From: Centroberyx gerrardi
Lineage: Eukaryota; Chordata; Actinopteri; Beryciformes; Berycidae
Reading direction: 5' to 3'
Length of the DNA: 64,000 bases
NCBI RefSeq assembly: GCF_048128805.1
Contig: NC_136010.1
Coordinates: forward strand, 24,878,980 to 24,942,979
Part shown: positions 52,825 through 64,000 of the stretch, in pieces
Layout of the letters: every line of letters begins with the position of its first letter
Position numbering within the stretch: position 1 is the first letter of the stretch
Notes under the pieces: generated by a model
What the model was told of the DNA's origin: nothing
The model's input: the letters and a program-made list of their open reading frames with translations, nothing else
Database searches by the model: none
Program-made: the position numbers and the translations under genes

Positions 52825-53967
52825 ATGGCGGAATGCAGCAAGGAGTCTAAAAAGTCCAGAACAACATTTTCAAAAGTACGGGAGGACTTCAACAAAAAAA
52901 CAAACAAAAGAGTACAATGTACTCTGTGCAAGATCGAAATGGCCTTCCACGGCAGCACTAGTGCGATGCACGAGCATCTGAAACCTAAACATCCTGGAGC
53001 CATGTCCTCCGACCGAACCATGGGTAAGTAATGAAAGACATTTCTCCCTAACTAACAGTAAATTAAACATCAAAAGAATAGCCTAACTACACTCAATGGC
53101 AAAGATGCCTGATAATGCATATCTATGTACAAATGGCTATTCTTGTACCAAATATGTGGGTATATTGTGTTAAGGAAGATTGCATTTATTTTGGGGATAC
53201 AGTGTCAAAACATGAATTGTCAAGACAAATTTGCCAAACTTAAGCTGGTAGTGTCCTTACTTCCAATAAACATAAAAGCAGAATTACAGAGCTACACAGG
53301 ACACTCTTATGTGTGTGAGAGCAAGGCAGAAGGATCAAAACAAAATAATTTGACTCAGCTGCACGTTAATGTTTATTGTGCTAAAAATATAATTTAAACA
53401 TATATCATTATTAGAAAACAGAAAAGCAATACAAAATTTAATTTCATATTAAAACATTTGCTTAGAATTAAATAATTTATAATGAAACAAAGTAATATTG
53501 TATTACTTCTAAGTGTTATCTCTTTCTTTGTAGTGAAAAACAAAGGTGTGTGGATGAGTTTGTGCTGAGGAGAGGCACATACACCCCTCAGATGGCCGAA
53601 GAATTAACCAAGAGCATCCTCAACATGCTTGTTGTTGACATGCGACCTTTATCGATGGTTGGAGATGAAGGCTTCAAGAAGATGGTTCAAGTATTTCATC
53701 CGGGTTACACCTTCCCGAACTCATTTCACATCGCTGATGGAACAAAAATATGAAGAAACACCCATTTGTGTTAAAGATGCCATAAAAGCAACCAAACACA
53801 AGATTGCCCTCACAGCTGATGCCTGGACCAGTGTGGCAACTGAAGCATATCTTGGCATCACTTGTCACTTTTTAACAGATGAGTTGTGTTCATGTGTGGG
53901 TCTCAGGATATTTTGCTCTGTAGTCTCTGTCAGTCCAGGGTGCAAAAGTCATGAGAAATCTCACTGA
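52825..53967 (+). pseudogene. hAT transposase fragment with BED zinc finger (ZBED-like)
   Basis: The first exon (52825 to about 53021, donor ATGG|gtaagt) encodes a BED finger with CTLC and HEHLKPKHP as the metal ligands. After a TTTGTAG acceptor (53533), the next exon reads VDEFVLRRGTYTPQMAEELT and NMLVVDMRPLSMVGDEGFK, typical of hAT transposases before the catalytic core. A one-base frameshift near 53715 separates this from EQKYEETPICVKDAIKATKH and KIALTADAWTSVATEAYLG, which carries the first catalytic Asp region. The rest of the core and the dimerisation domain are not found. It is a truncated dead copy and not a ZBED host gene. Confidence 0.75.
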
Positions 53968-54458
53968 CTTGTTAGCTAACGTAAGATAGTTAATTTAGCA
54001 ACAATCCACTTTAACAACCAATGTCACGTCAGCGTCGCTCAAACTTATAGTCTGAAAAGCATAGCTGTATTTCAGATTTTTAAATATTTAGTGAAATTAG
54101 GTCAAGGTCAATTTATTATCTTACCTGGTGATTAAATTAAGTAGTGGTAAATCTCGAAGTATTTCACTTCAGGTCACTGTGTGGGAGAATTTATCCAGCT
54201 TTATTGGAGTAATGAAAAAGGACATTGATGGAGGCCAATTAAGTTCATTTTTTCAATGTACATTTCCCTCTCTGTTGGAGGCAGTGCGCCGAAATAATTC
54301 TTTGACAGACTTGTCTACTCGAAAACAGGAAAATCCTTGTCAGGCTGTCCATATCTGAAAAGATTTCCTCCCGATCGCCGCTTTTGCCGATTTGTTAACG
54401 ATATTGTTTTCCCCCACGGTGGGCGTGGCTTTCGAAGTATGACGCGCTCCGCAGTGTC
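53968..54458. other. Remnant sequence after the hAT fragment, unassigned
   Basis: A 77-codon open frame at 54128-54358 (NLSSFIGVMKKDIDGGQLSS) looks protein-like in composition and lies on the same strand as the hAT fragment, but I do not recognise it. Otherwise nothing is seen before the foldback element. Confidence 0.3.
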
Positions 54459-55192
54459 TCTATAGAGAGCCTAAGTCCCTCCCCTTCCGGTGGACCACCA
54501 TGGGACCTTATTTCGGAAAAAATATGTACGGTAGTCAACGGCGAGAGACAAATAATTGTTTGATCCCGTTTGAATTGTGCCATGAATTACACATATGATG
54601 TTTTGTCAATTTAAAAGATAATTTTGCAAGTCAAGAAAGTCGCAGTTTGTGGTAAAACTGTTTAACTATAAGACTGTAAAAATACGTAATTAGAAAGACT
54701 ACACACCCAAAAGTCGCGCAAGTGACGTAACTTCCTCTCTCCACAAGCTACCCAGAGCCGCTGAAGCTAAGTCCCTCTCAGATAGCAGGAGTATTATACA
54801 CAACCTGGAAGGTAGACAGTAAGAATGGATTTAAACTGGTTTAGGATAGTTTTAGTACAGTGGGGGCTAACGTTAACGCGATGCCTGTGTGTTTCCTATG
54901 TTTCGTTCCATGTTGGTGTTGGTGACGTATATTGTGCGAGACGAGAGATGTAGTTCACTGAGCGGTTTCACACAAAACTAAACGTTACTTTACTGTTTTA
55001 CAACAAACTGCGACTTTCTTGACTTGCAAAATTATCTTTTAAATTGACAAAACATCATATGTGTAAGTCATGGCACAATTCAAACGGGATCAAACAATTA
55101 TTTGTCTCTCGCCGTTGACTACCGTACATATTTTTTCCGAAATAAGGTCCCATGGGGGACAGCGGAAGGGGAGGGACTTAGGCTCTCTATAA
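54459..55192. mobile_element. 734-bp foldback element with ~200-bp arms
   Basis: Arms 54459-54661 and 54991-55192 are inverted copies at high identity. They share TATAGAGAGCCTAAGTCCC, CCATGGGACCTTATTTCGG, ACCGTACATATTTTTTCCG (other arm), AACAATTATTTGTCTCTCG and CAAGAAAGTCGCAGTTTGT. The 330 bp loop is unrelated to the arms and holds AAGTGACGTAACTTCC and a copy of GAAGCTAAGTCCCTCTC. The frames that appear on both arms are mirror images and not genes. No target duplication was identified. Confidence 0.85.
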
Positions 55193-55870
55193 AGGGGCTC
55201 TTGGCGCCACAATGCCCATCCCCCACACCGCGGCCACTTGATGTGCACCTGCAGGCACCTGCTTACTGTAACACTGGACTCCAATGCTCCCAGACAGAAC
55301 CTCCTTGCTTTGAACCGAAAAAGGTAGGATTTTTAGTTCATAGAAACCTGTCGCCTACAAAATGTGCACTGCATGGTGTTCATTATATTTTTTCACAAAA
55401 TTCCAACCAAAACAAAAAGACTTAAGACTTAATGTTATGAGAGTTAGAAGGTCTTCATGTGGATGCTAACTTTAGCTGCTAGCAAAGCCTACGTGCCATA
55501 AGCCTTGTTAAAACTGTTAACTAGGATTACTCTAAATACGGATATTTTATATGGTAGATGGTATGTCTCACAGACATTGATTTTACATAGCATATACTGT
55601 ATATTTCCATTAGCTTGTGTAAAGGTTGAATTAATGTAATGTTCCCATATACAGTATGAGAGTTCTTGACAGATAATGTGGTGTTCAATACATGTAAAAG
55701 TAGTCAATGAAATGTTTAAATCAGTATCTGCACTGCAACACCAGTACTGTAGATTAATAGTTATAGACAGATGGATGGAGAAAAAGGCAGACAAGCACAC
55801 ATTAATGTATTAAAGCCCTTTCTCATTATCTTCTAGTTTGAGATGGCTACCACTGCGGCACACACAGAGA

Positions 55871-55910
<40 letters not shown>

Positions 55911-56120
55911 TCAACAAAGTGATTCTATAGCTGTGTCATTCAATGTAAAAGAGTTATAAAGATTGTATTGACCAAAAAGACTGCATCATTGTTGGATAAT
56001 TTGTTGTAAATTTGCTGTGTTGCCCTTCATGAGAGAGGATAAATGTTTAAGTGTGGAATCTCAATTTGATCAGGTAAACTCAGTAGTAGGAACTTTCATA
56101 ATATTATTTTTAATCCACAG
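55193..56120. other. Region between foldback element and SGNH exon
   Basis: A possible exon ends at CCGAAAAAG|GTAGGA (about 55324) and might belong to the SGNH frame, but no homology supports it. A (GA)n microsatellite occupies 55866-55908, just after ATGGCTACCACTGCGGC. Nothing else is recognised. Confidence 0.3.
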
Positions 56121-56679
56121 ACCAAAAAAGTATGGCTGATTGGAAGCAGCTACATCTGGCGTGAGGAAGAGAGGGCGAGGCAGACCATGGGTACCAACCT
56201 TGGACTGGATGCTCGGGTCCAGTGGTTTGGCTGGGGTGGACTGAAGTGGCATCAACTTCTCCCCTTTTTCCACCGGTCCCTTGAAGGAAGAACAGCCCCG
56301 GATGTCCTGCTGATTCACTGCGGCAGCAACGACCTGGGGAAGATCAAAGGTGTCGAGCTCGTCGCAGCGATGAAGTGGGACCTGCGGGACCTCCACCAGC
56401 ACTTCCCGAGGATGAAGATCATCTTTTCTTCCATCTCTCAAAGACGCCGGTGGAGGGCTGCTAAACCGAGGAGGCTCAACAAGGCCAGAACATGGGTGAA
56501 CAGTGTGATGGGTGCTTTTGTCCGGGATTTTGGTGGGAGCGTGGTACATCATCCTCGCCTAAAAGTTTGACAGCCCTGGCCTCTTTCTGGGTGATGGAGT
56601 TCATTTCACCCCTTTGGGAAATGATATTTTTTTAGACAGCATCACTCAGTCCCTGAAAGCTACCATCTGGAGTAGGTAA
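56121..56679 (+). pseudogene. SGNH/GDSL-type hydrolase domain of retroelement origin
   Basis: After an acceptor (taatccacag) the exon encodes KVWLIGSSYIWREEERARQ, with the block I nucleophile Ser. PDVLLIHCGSNDLGKIKG follows, with the GxND block III. About 130 residues in, MKIIFSSISQRRRW precedes the catalytic DxxH block. The frame shifts by one base near 56565 (CTAAAAGTTTGAC). The other frame continues PGLFLGDGVHFTPLGNDIF with Asp and His, to a TAA at 56677. All SGNH catalytic residues are thus present but split over two frames. In vertebrates such domains occur in Ngaro-type tyrosine-recombinase retroelements and related multi-copy genes. I infer that origin from memory of the family. No recombinase or reverse transcriptase was found alongside. 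Confidence 0.65.
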
Positions 56680-59471
56680 AACTGCCTCTGAAGCTTGTGA
56701 GTTTTTCTTTAGTGTTCCAAGTGGACCTGACAGTTTTTCCAACCCCAGATTGTGACTTTACAGAGGTTTATTTATTCAGAAAACAAGCCCATAAATAGGC
56801 CAGGGAATAATTCTTTATGTGACGATTAACAATTGGTCACATTTAAAAGGGTTTATAAATATTTCATTTTTTAAAATAACATTTTTACTCATCACACTGT
56901 TCACTCATATTTTCACTGTTCTTCCTTCATTATCCCTCTTCCCCATCCACTCTTCCACTCCAGCCATACCAACCTATGGTCTGTCTCGCTCTCTTTTCTC
57001 TCTCCTCCCCATGTTGAATGTAGCCAATAGCTGTAGGAGTCATGCCTGTATTACCGACCGGGAATGCAGGGCACATGCCCCGGGGCCCTGGACCACCAGG
57101 GGCCCCAAAAGATTCTGAGTCCCGCGTGCATTCCTGTTTGTGCTACCTATTGATTGTATGTTTGTGACCAGGTTTTATGTACAGTCATAGTCAAACCTTT
57201 TCAATAAATTTCAACATTTAACCATTTTTTTCGTCTTCATTCCTGCCACCTATCACCTTATCTCCTTAAAGCCACAAACTGCAGTCCAAATATAAACAAA
57301 GGGTAGCCCCACCATCTAAAATTAAGGCTAGCCTTGGGGTTGGACAAATGTTATCACTCTAGATAGAAGGAATGGCAGTTTGTAAAAATTAGTTTCAGAT
57401 TACTTTAACCTGTAAATGGTTTACGTTTGTATTGTTTGTGAACAGCCTAGCACCTTGAGTTAAAGTGTGTGGGTGTGTACTGGGGAGAGGGGGGGCCCCA
57501 ATAGGCCCTGTGATTGGTTAATCCGGCCCCGATAGTAGTTAATAGTTATGATGTTAAAGTAAATGTTATTAAATTATGTTCAATTAAATTCAATGTTCAA
57601 TTACATTTTAATAAATATACCATTTTATACTTCATACTTCATCCTTAATTTTCTTTTACTGGAAGTCAGTAGCTTAGTTCCTTTGTACCTTCAATTCAAA
57701 GCTTGATGCTTTGGAAGAGGAATTGGCTCAGTAATGTTAGCTTAGTAGCAGCGTAATGTTAGGACAGCATGCAGCTTTTAAAACATATCAAATGTTAAGG
57801 TTCCTAATCCGCTTCCTAATGTCTTATTCTTAAAATGTCTTAAAATGTTACCAAATTTGTACCAGTGATAGAATATGACATTAGGAATCGGATGCCATGA
57901 CAACGGTGAACTAACCTATTGAGAAATTAGTTTGGTGAAAGGTCAAAGTTCAGATAAATTTATGTGTGCTTTTTTTTTTGTCTTGGAGGTTAATTTGAAC
58001 TGAGATTCTTCAAAGATTTTAAGAAAAATATTTCAAAATTTCATGCAATGATAGAAGAGGAGATTAGGAGTTAGCAACCACAACAACTATTAACTAAGCT
58101 ACTAAAAAAATTGTGGATGTCACACTTAAAACTGAGTTGACAGAAGAAAGATGACCAAGTGCAAACCTATGTTAAGCGTACTTGGTTGTGTCACATTACT
58201 TATACATTTTATTATTTACAGATATAATAATTTCACAATGCAATCATTGCATTGTGAAATCGTACCATTTAGAAAACTGTGCTATACAAGTAGTTTCCAC
58301 AGCTTGAACACCCTGTTATCCATCATCCAACCACAACATATTAATGTACTCTTATCCAATCAAATGATTGACAAAGATGATGCTAAGCCAATTGTGAACG
58401 GATTGGCTTTGTTTTCTTGTAAGATTTGATCACAGTTTAATAAGACACCATAAAGTGTGGTGCACTGGAAGTGTCTGCGAAACAATGCAAAAATGTTTCA
58501 TCAAAGCCCAAAATAGATGAAACAAACACACCAGACTGCCTACAGAGCTAAGAGGTTATTTTATTTTGCAATTTCCACAAACAGGTACAGTGGGATGACT
58601 CGACTTTAATACTGTTAGAGAGGACATCGGAAACAGCAATCTTTAGGATTTATCTGATAACCCATTGGCAAAATAAAACTTAAACAGGTCAAACATGAGG
58701 AAAAAGTACAATGCAAACCGATGTCAGTATTATGTTCATAAAAGAACACAGAAAGAACATGAAAGTAAACGCGTATATGTATCTTTCAGGACCTTCGCCT
58801 CGCTCAGAGGCCGTCCTTACCATAATTACACTACTTTAGGCGCAACGAAATTCAGACGGCGGCTGGCTTGACCATGGTTTCGCACTCGGCGGCTCACGTT
58901 AGTGGAGTATTGTTATTTCATAGCAGTGAAATACTGGCGCGTGTTGTGTCGAGCAGACTGGGTGACAGAATTGGAGAATTCCCTGTTGAGTTGGGAGCTG
59001 CTGGGTTGCATGGTGCTGTGTGATCCCGATGGTCAAAATAACCCAGTTAGCTCTCTTTCCACATTTGGATAAATAGCGCTTGATACTTGACTACTATTGT
59101 TGCAATGGATATTTATTTATTATTTCCTGTTCCCCAATGTAAACAGGCCCCATTGTATTGTTTATTCAGATACCTGACGAAGGTCGCTTGACTGAAACAT
59201 TGTGTCATTTAATAAATTCTTGCAAGTGAAGACGGTGTGCGGGAGTCTACAGATTTCTACTCTGTCACTCAGATGATGACATGGGATTCTGTCCTCCACA
59301 GCAACATGGTGGGTCCAGTGTATGTATTTATTACTGTTGCTAGTTGTTTGGTGGTTCACATGTGCAAAGAAATCTAGATTGTCAAATATATTACAGAATA
59401 GGAGGGTGGTGTGGTGTTTTGGGTTGAGGGGAAGACAATGGGAGGGTTGGTGTTGCAGTCATGCCACTTCA
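56680..59471. other. Repeat-rich region without recognised genes
   Basis: At 57050-57115 a CCGGGAATGCAGGGCACATGCC and GGGCCCTGGACCACCAGGGG stretch, and at 57490-57530 an inverted-looking GGGGCCCCAATAGGCCCTG stretch, suggest the two ends of a roughly 480 bp element. The stretch near 59165-59260 (CCTGACGAAGG, then TTAATAAATTC) looks like a dispersed repeat. Between them is AT-rich DNA with short frames that match nothing I know. Confidence 0.35.
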
Positions 59472-60004
59472 CTACAAGATGTGATATCCAAAAGACCTAC
59501 ACCCATATCTGACAGATCTGACTGTGACAAATGTGAAAATAGAACCTCCCCTGCAAGCTGGAGTAGTCTGTTCTCCTGTGCTCCCTCTTTGTGTGGCATG
59601 CTTTTCTGTGTCTATCTTCAATTTATGTAGATCTTCTCCACAGTTTTGCCATTCGATGTTGCTTATTGACAGCATTAGCATGTGTTGTGGTAATCCCCAT
59701 CTTGCTTAGTCTTTCAAAGACTGCCTTCTTGGTACCACCATATTGCAGTACACTATTTATGTTGTAGGCAAAGGCTGTTAGATTATTTTCTCCCTCGAAG
59801 TGCAATTGCAGCAGCAGCACAGGCATGGGTGGGTTGCATTCCAGTTATAGTGCAGAGGATGTGAAACATGAATGGCACCATACGTTCCAAGTACTTTCTC
59901 AGGTTATCTAAGGAGAAATTCTTCCACAGCATAAAACCCTCCTTTCGATGGCAAAGATGCCGGCACTCAATAACCTCTGCCATTAAAGGTTTAAGTTCCT
60001 CCAT
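59472..60004 (-). pseudogene. Degenerate ORF remnant, probably transposon-derived
   Basis: Three overlapping minus-strand frames follow one another: 60004-59783 (MEELKPLMAEVIECRHLCH, then MVPFMFHILCTITGM), 59826-59623 (FAYNINSVLQYGGTKKAVFE, then RLSKMGITTTHANAVNKQHR) and 59681-59472. The composition is protein-like, and a KxVFxRLxKxGI motif of this sort recurs in multi-copy uncharacterised fish proteins. The frames need at least two shifts to join. The family is not identified. Confidence 0.35.
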
Positions 60005-60342
60005 AAGAGTCTTGTGCCGCAGTCATCCATTTGCCTTTTGCCAAATTGTTAATGACTGCAGCAATGTCAGAGTCACAATGAAAAACTGAATTTTCAACAT
60101 AATCACTTCTCTATGTGACTGCCCGTCTTAGGTCTTGCACGTGAACGCCATTACACCCTCACAGAGAACATGTGTGCAATAAATAACTGCAAACTAGTCA
60201 CTTTTCGGCGAAATTGAATTCGCCGTTTTGACACTGAGTTTGTAAGCTTAATATATAATATAATGTTGTAATCTATATATTATTTTATTATTGATGTCAT
60301 TAAAATAATATTTTTATATTTGGTCTGTTCTGACTGACTGTG

Positions 60343-60759
60343 CATACCTGTCAATGTTGGGCTTTGAAAATAAGGGAGATTTTCCGGGACCCCCACCCAA
60401 CCATAATTTTTACATTATGAAAGGGGTTTCATCTCTCGGTTCCAGAGATCTAATCACCAGGTGCCTTTACTGCCTGCCCTGCTGTAATCTCAGAGCAAAA
60501 AGGATTGGGTTAACTAGTTCAACAAATGGATGTTTCCCAACATACTTCTGGTCAGGAAAGGGAAAATAGTCTCCCAAGTTAAATAGTCTATGGATCTAAC
60601 CGAAACAACTTGATTGGGCCAATTAGGATTCTGTATAACTGTAAAAATAAAAAAGGGAAATACGGGAGATTTACGGGAAAAATTACCAAACGGGAGCACA
60701 GCGGGAGAGGGGATGAAAATACGGGAGAAACCCGGGAAAAACGGGAGAGTTGACAGGTC
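60343..60759. mobile_element. hAT-type MITE with intact 8-bp target duplication
   Basis: TGACTGTG occurs at 60335-60342 and again at 60760-60767. It brackets a 417 bp element with ends CATACCTGTCAA and TTGACAGGTC in inverse orientation. The right half is built from ACGGGAGA/CCGGGAAAA units. An 8-bp duplication is the hAT signature. There is no coding capacity. The exact duplication suggests a fairly recent insertion. Confidence 0.75.
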
Positions 60760-60769
60760 TGACTGTGTG

Positions 60770-62397
60770 AAATTTGGCAATCTAAAAATATTCTGATTAG
60801 ATTACTTATTTTTGATAATCCAGTGGATTATGTAACTAATTACTAATATTGCCATGTCACTTGTATTCAGTAACTGACTACATTTCAAAGTAATCTAACC
60901 CAACCCGGTGGCAAATAAGGCCAATTTTCACCTATTTTCACTAGTGTTGAAAAAAAAACTTTATCTCCAAAAATATAAATGGTACAAGTATAGTTCAAAG
61001 CTTTTTATAAAGCAGAGAAATGCAACATATTGACCAAGCACTCAGAATTCACAGAAATGCAGTATGTGATATTTATTGCCGGGCCTCTGGGACCGGCCTA
61101 GAAGAGTGAAAGTAGCTGACTGACTGACTACCCATTGTTGAAAGTCGAGGTGTGGCGTCACACAGTTACAGCGGTATACGTGATATTGCGTTGTTTCCAC
61201 AAGGTGTCATTTCTCACGCGGGATGGGCGTGCCTCTCTATCTACACTTCTTTGCTGCACCTGATTGAACGAACGCTGTCACACAACATGGCGGCTAGTTC
61301 ACCGCAATGTGTTTCTGAAAACATTTGAGGCGAGAAATAAGCCATGCAGTTGCTGAATCTGTCTTCATTTTACATAAACGACAACGGCTAGTTGAAAAGT
61401 TTGTACGCGAGTTTCGGGAGTTTCCAGAGGCGGCGAGTCACGCTGGGTGCCCCTGATTTGCATAAAGTAGCCCAGACCTCAACAATATGCAAATGCTGAG
61501 CGGCCAACGTGACACGCCGTCTCTCGAAACACACCGTGGCTCTACCAGAATGCACTGCTAGGTGTAAAGGACATCCACAGACACACACTGAAGACAATCC
61601 TATGATTTCAGATTGCTGTAAAGAAGTGACCAAGTATGTTAAACAAATGAGGTAAACAAATCATATTGGATTTATTTTCAGTGCTGTTGTGTATTTTCCT
61701 TACACTCTCCTGTAGACTAACTTGGTGGAACGCCACTGGAGAAAATTGAATGTTTTGGAATGTATAAAGCCATTTTTCTCACTTTTTACCTTTAGAGACA
61801 TAACAGATTAAAAAACTCAAAATCAACATATCACAAATTAAACATGTCAAATTTTCACCATGTGAAGGGTTTGTGCAGGCCACCACACTTATAGTATATC
61901 ACTACAATGCAGAGGGCAGTACAGCACACGTATTGTACTAGGGTACGAAAGCCAAGAGGAGGCCCGGCTTGCACTAGGTCTACCTAGTCTTGTTTTCAAC
62001 AACTTAAGTACATAAAATGTAAAAAATAAATAAATAAATAATAATAAAAACAGACAACTAAAATCAAGTTGTAGATTGTTTTCCTGATGAGCCACAACAG
62101 CTAGGGAGGAAAACAACGCTTGTTTCTGGTTCCTGAATGTACTTACTACCTTTGGTAAAGATTTGGTATTAATATCTCAAACCATGCCATTTCTAGAGTG
62201 TTTTTTTTTCTTTTGGTTACCAAACTGTGCCACAACTTTCCTTACATAAAATAAAAACACCCCTGCTGAATCAAATAGGAAAGATCCTTGCCCTTTATAA
62301 AAAAAAAAAAGCTCAAGTGCATATAACAGCTACTGTGCAATACCTAAACGGAAGTCTAAGGCCAGACTGATCTCACAGAAAAACAACAAACAACAAC
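60770..62397. other. Intergenic region without recognised genes
   Basis: The stretch 60780-60910 contains alternating TAATC/GATTA pieces resembling a common fish repeat. A GC-rich island at 61190-61560 includes an ATGGCGGC and several CG dinucleotides and could be a promoter remnant, but no conserved exon follows on either strand. Confidence 0.35.
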
Positions 62398-62959
62398 AAC
62401 AAATCCCATGATAATAAAATCAGCAATGATTTTGTTTTGTCAACAAGTCTCGTCCATGTAGCCGGTGCCCAATGAAGCCATGTCCCAGCAGCCATAGAAC
62501 TCCATTGTATTAAAAAAACGTCAAAGAGCCATGCCGTTGCTCTGGCAGCATATTTCATCATTGTGATGCAGCGGGCCGGCCGACTTTTTCCTCTAACAAC
62601 TTAATAAGCCGCCCGTAAACACGTTTGCAATCGCAGGAAAGTAGTTCCGTAGCACTGAAAATAGTCCCCGGCGTAATGAAGAATTTGTTCCCATTTGAAT
62701 TTGATTTGGTAATAACTACAACAGTCTGACTTTTCGTGGTAACAGTTAGCAATTTTTAAAATTGAAACTATGTCTTTGTGAGCTGTATTTAAAGGTTTTT
62801 AGCTTACAACTGGAGCCAATGACTTCCGGTTTGAAGGCTAAAAAGGGAACGTGGGAAGTCGGAAAGTAACGGGAGTAGAGCAAACGCATTGTTGATTTTG
62901 TTATTTTCATAGGATTTGTTGACAGTAAGCAATGCATTAAAAAACACCGGCGTTAGCCT
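62398..62959 (-). mobile_element. TTAA-flanked Kolobok-like MITE, second copy, inverted and end-truncated
   Basis: Read on the minus strand from TTAA (62960-62963), this copy starts AGGCTAACGCCGGTGTTTTT. It then follows the 39079-39688 element closely through CGTTTGCTCTACTCCCGTTA, ACAAAGACATAGTTTCAATT and CAAAATCATTGCTGATTTT. At about 62400 it departs (TGGGATTTGTTGTTGTTG) and the second inverted end is missing. The matching short open frames in the two copies come from shared DNA, not selection. Confidence 0.75.
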
Positions 62960-63104
62960 TTAAGTGAAGGAGACACAACTATAAACAGGTAGTAATGTGA
63001 CAACCAGCACGGTGGCCAGTAAGGGGGTAGAGGTCGATTCCCAGCGTTTTCAAAGTACATTTCAACCGTAAGTCAAATTAAATCTTTTACCGAACACTTT
63101 TCTT

Positions 63105-63190
63105 ATTTAACCATGACCAAACAATTTCCCTAACCTTAACCAGGTTGTTTTACTTACCTAACCATAACCATAACCCTAACCAAACTTGCT
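63105..63190. repeat. Degenerate CCTAACC/CCATAACC telomere-like stretch
   Basis: ACCTAACCATAACCATAACC and CCTAACCAAAC units follow TTTACTTACC and are flanked by TATTTAAATTTGTKGCGG repeats at 63232 and 63261. The units are irregular, so this is more likely part of a dispersed repeat than a true interstitial telomere. Confidence 0.45.
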
Positions 63191-63674
63191 TTACTTGCCT
63201 AAATTTAACCGTTAACCAACCTTTGGGACGTATTTAAATTTGTGGCGGAGGAACATATTTAAATTTGTTGCGGGGGAATGTAATTCAGTTCATGGTGGCC
63301 AAACGTTATTTTCCCATATTACGTGTCCATAGAACGAAAATCGTCGTTTTAGAGTTCGTGTTCATTTCACGTATTTGTGTGAGATCATGTTGCTTCCTTC
63401 ACACATAGCGTTTTTTCCCCAACTGCCAGCGCCCTTTTCTCATTAAAAGTAAAGTGGTCACAAGGCGCACAAAAGGCGGCCGCTCCCGTAAAGCGCCGCA
63501 GCCGGCATGTTTTTCGGCAGAGCGGAGCGCTTTCAAAAGCTGAGAGATGTTAAACTTTTCAACAACTTTCAACAAGCTACTCGGCTTACGTTGTCCTTTT
63601 TATTACGACAAAGTAAAAAAAAAAAAATTTAAAAATCAAAAGACTTGATTTTATCCAGGCTGGAGTCTCAAAGG

Positions 63675-64000
63675 GTCTCAGACCCTGTTTACACTTGGTT
63701 TTAAAATGCGTCTTGGGCGATCGGATCACAAGTGGACAGCCGAGACACATCGCCGTTTCCACCTGTGTTTATCATGCGTCTCCAAGGTGTCCAGCTGACC
63801 ACTTGTGTTCAGATTTCGTTACTGCCTACGTCACTTCTGCTAGAAGGTCAAAGGGCCCCGCGCAGTTATTACGTCAGTCTGTCGCCAGACAAGCGCCAGA
63901 TTTGTTTAGCACGGGCTAGCTAAGAAAACAACAAAGTTTCAAGAACTAATATACATGTACGGGCTATTCCAACTGTTGAGATTGACAGGACAAAGTCATT
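63675..64000. repeat. Dispersed repeat end at the right window edge
   Basis: GTTTACACTTGGTTTTAAAATGCG, followed by GGCGATCGGATCACAAGTGGAC, is a pattern I recall as a frequent fish transposon end. No partner end lies inside the window, and the frames here are not supported as genes. Confidence 0.35.

Noticed and set aside
52743-53073. Minus-strand frames opposite the BED-finger exon
   Set aside because: Antisense shadows. The + strand has the CxxC and HxxxxKH zinc ligands and the splice donor.
54395-55284. Similar short proteins on opposite strands
   Set aside because: They arise because the two arms of the foldback element are mirror copies, not because of selection on protein.
63120-63185. 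Interstitial telomere
   Set aside because: Units alternate between CCTAACC and CCATAACC with interruptions. There is no TTAGGG array, so a dispersed repeat is more likely.

Overview
The window is nuclear DNA of a bony fish, most likely a teleost. The genes have introns with consensus GT/AG splice sites. They match vertebrate families closely and lie within a dense mix of DNA-transposon remnants and microsatellites. I could not place the species from the sequence alone.

The left half (about 2.7 to 32.4 kb) holds four ordinary host genes whose exons I could join in phase. They are ndufb11 (+, complex I accessory subunit, 146 aa), rhoa (+, small GTPase, 193 aa), a DUF4743/Nudix hydrolase (-, 300 aa, eight exons, convergent with rhoa) and an slc2a1-type glucose transporter (-, 493 aa, ten exons). 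They serve respiration, cytoskeletal signalling, probable cofactor repair and sugar uptake. They look like neighbours by position, not members of one pathway. Their introns and flanks carry MITEs, a LINE fragment, perfect palindromes and microsatellites. A ~270-300 bp block just upstream of the transporter's first exon is duplicated.

The right half (about 38.7 to 64 kb) is a transposon graveyard with nested insertions. Its centre, 45.0 to 51.6 kb, is a PIF/Harbinger unit. A three-exon transposase (+) is broken by a G-tract frameshift and by loss of the segment carrying the third catalytic acid. A convergent SANT/Myb-like partner gene (-) is fully open over four exons (191 aa). A Glu/Arg-rich coiled-coil reading frame sits directly upstream of the partner and runs in frame into its first exon. 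Two foldback elements and an internally deleted antisense transposase copy are embedded in the unit.

Around this lie a Ty3/gypsy integrase fragment, a BED-finger hAT transposase fragment, an SGNH-hydrolase exon of the kind found in vertebrate retroelements, a 730 bp foldback element, hAT-type MITEs with target duplications, and three different MITE families flanked by TTAA. No rRNA, tRNA, CRISPR or prokaryotic-type feature was seen. All gene names rest on reading translated motifs by eye, because no database search was possible.
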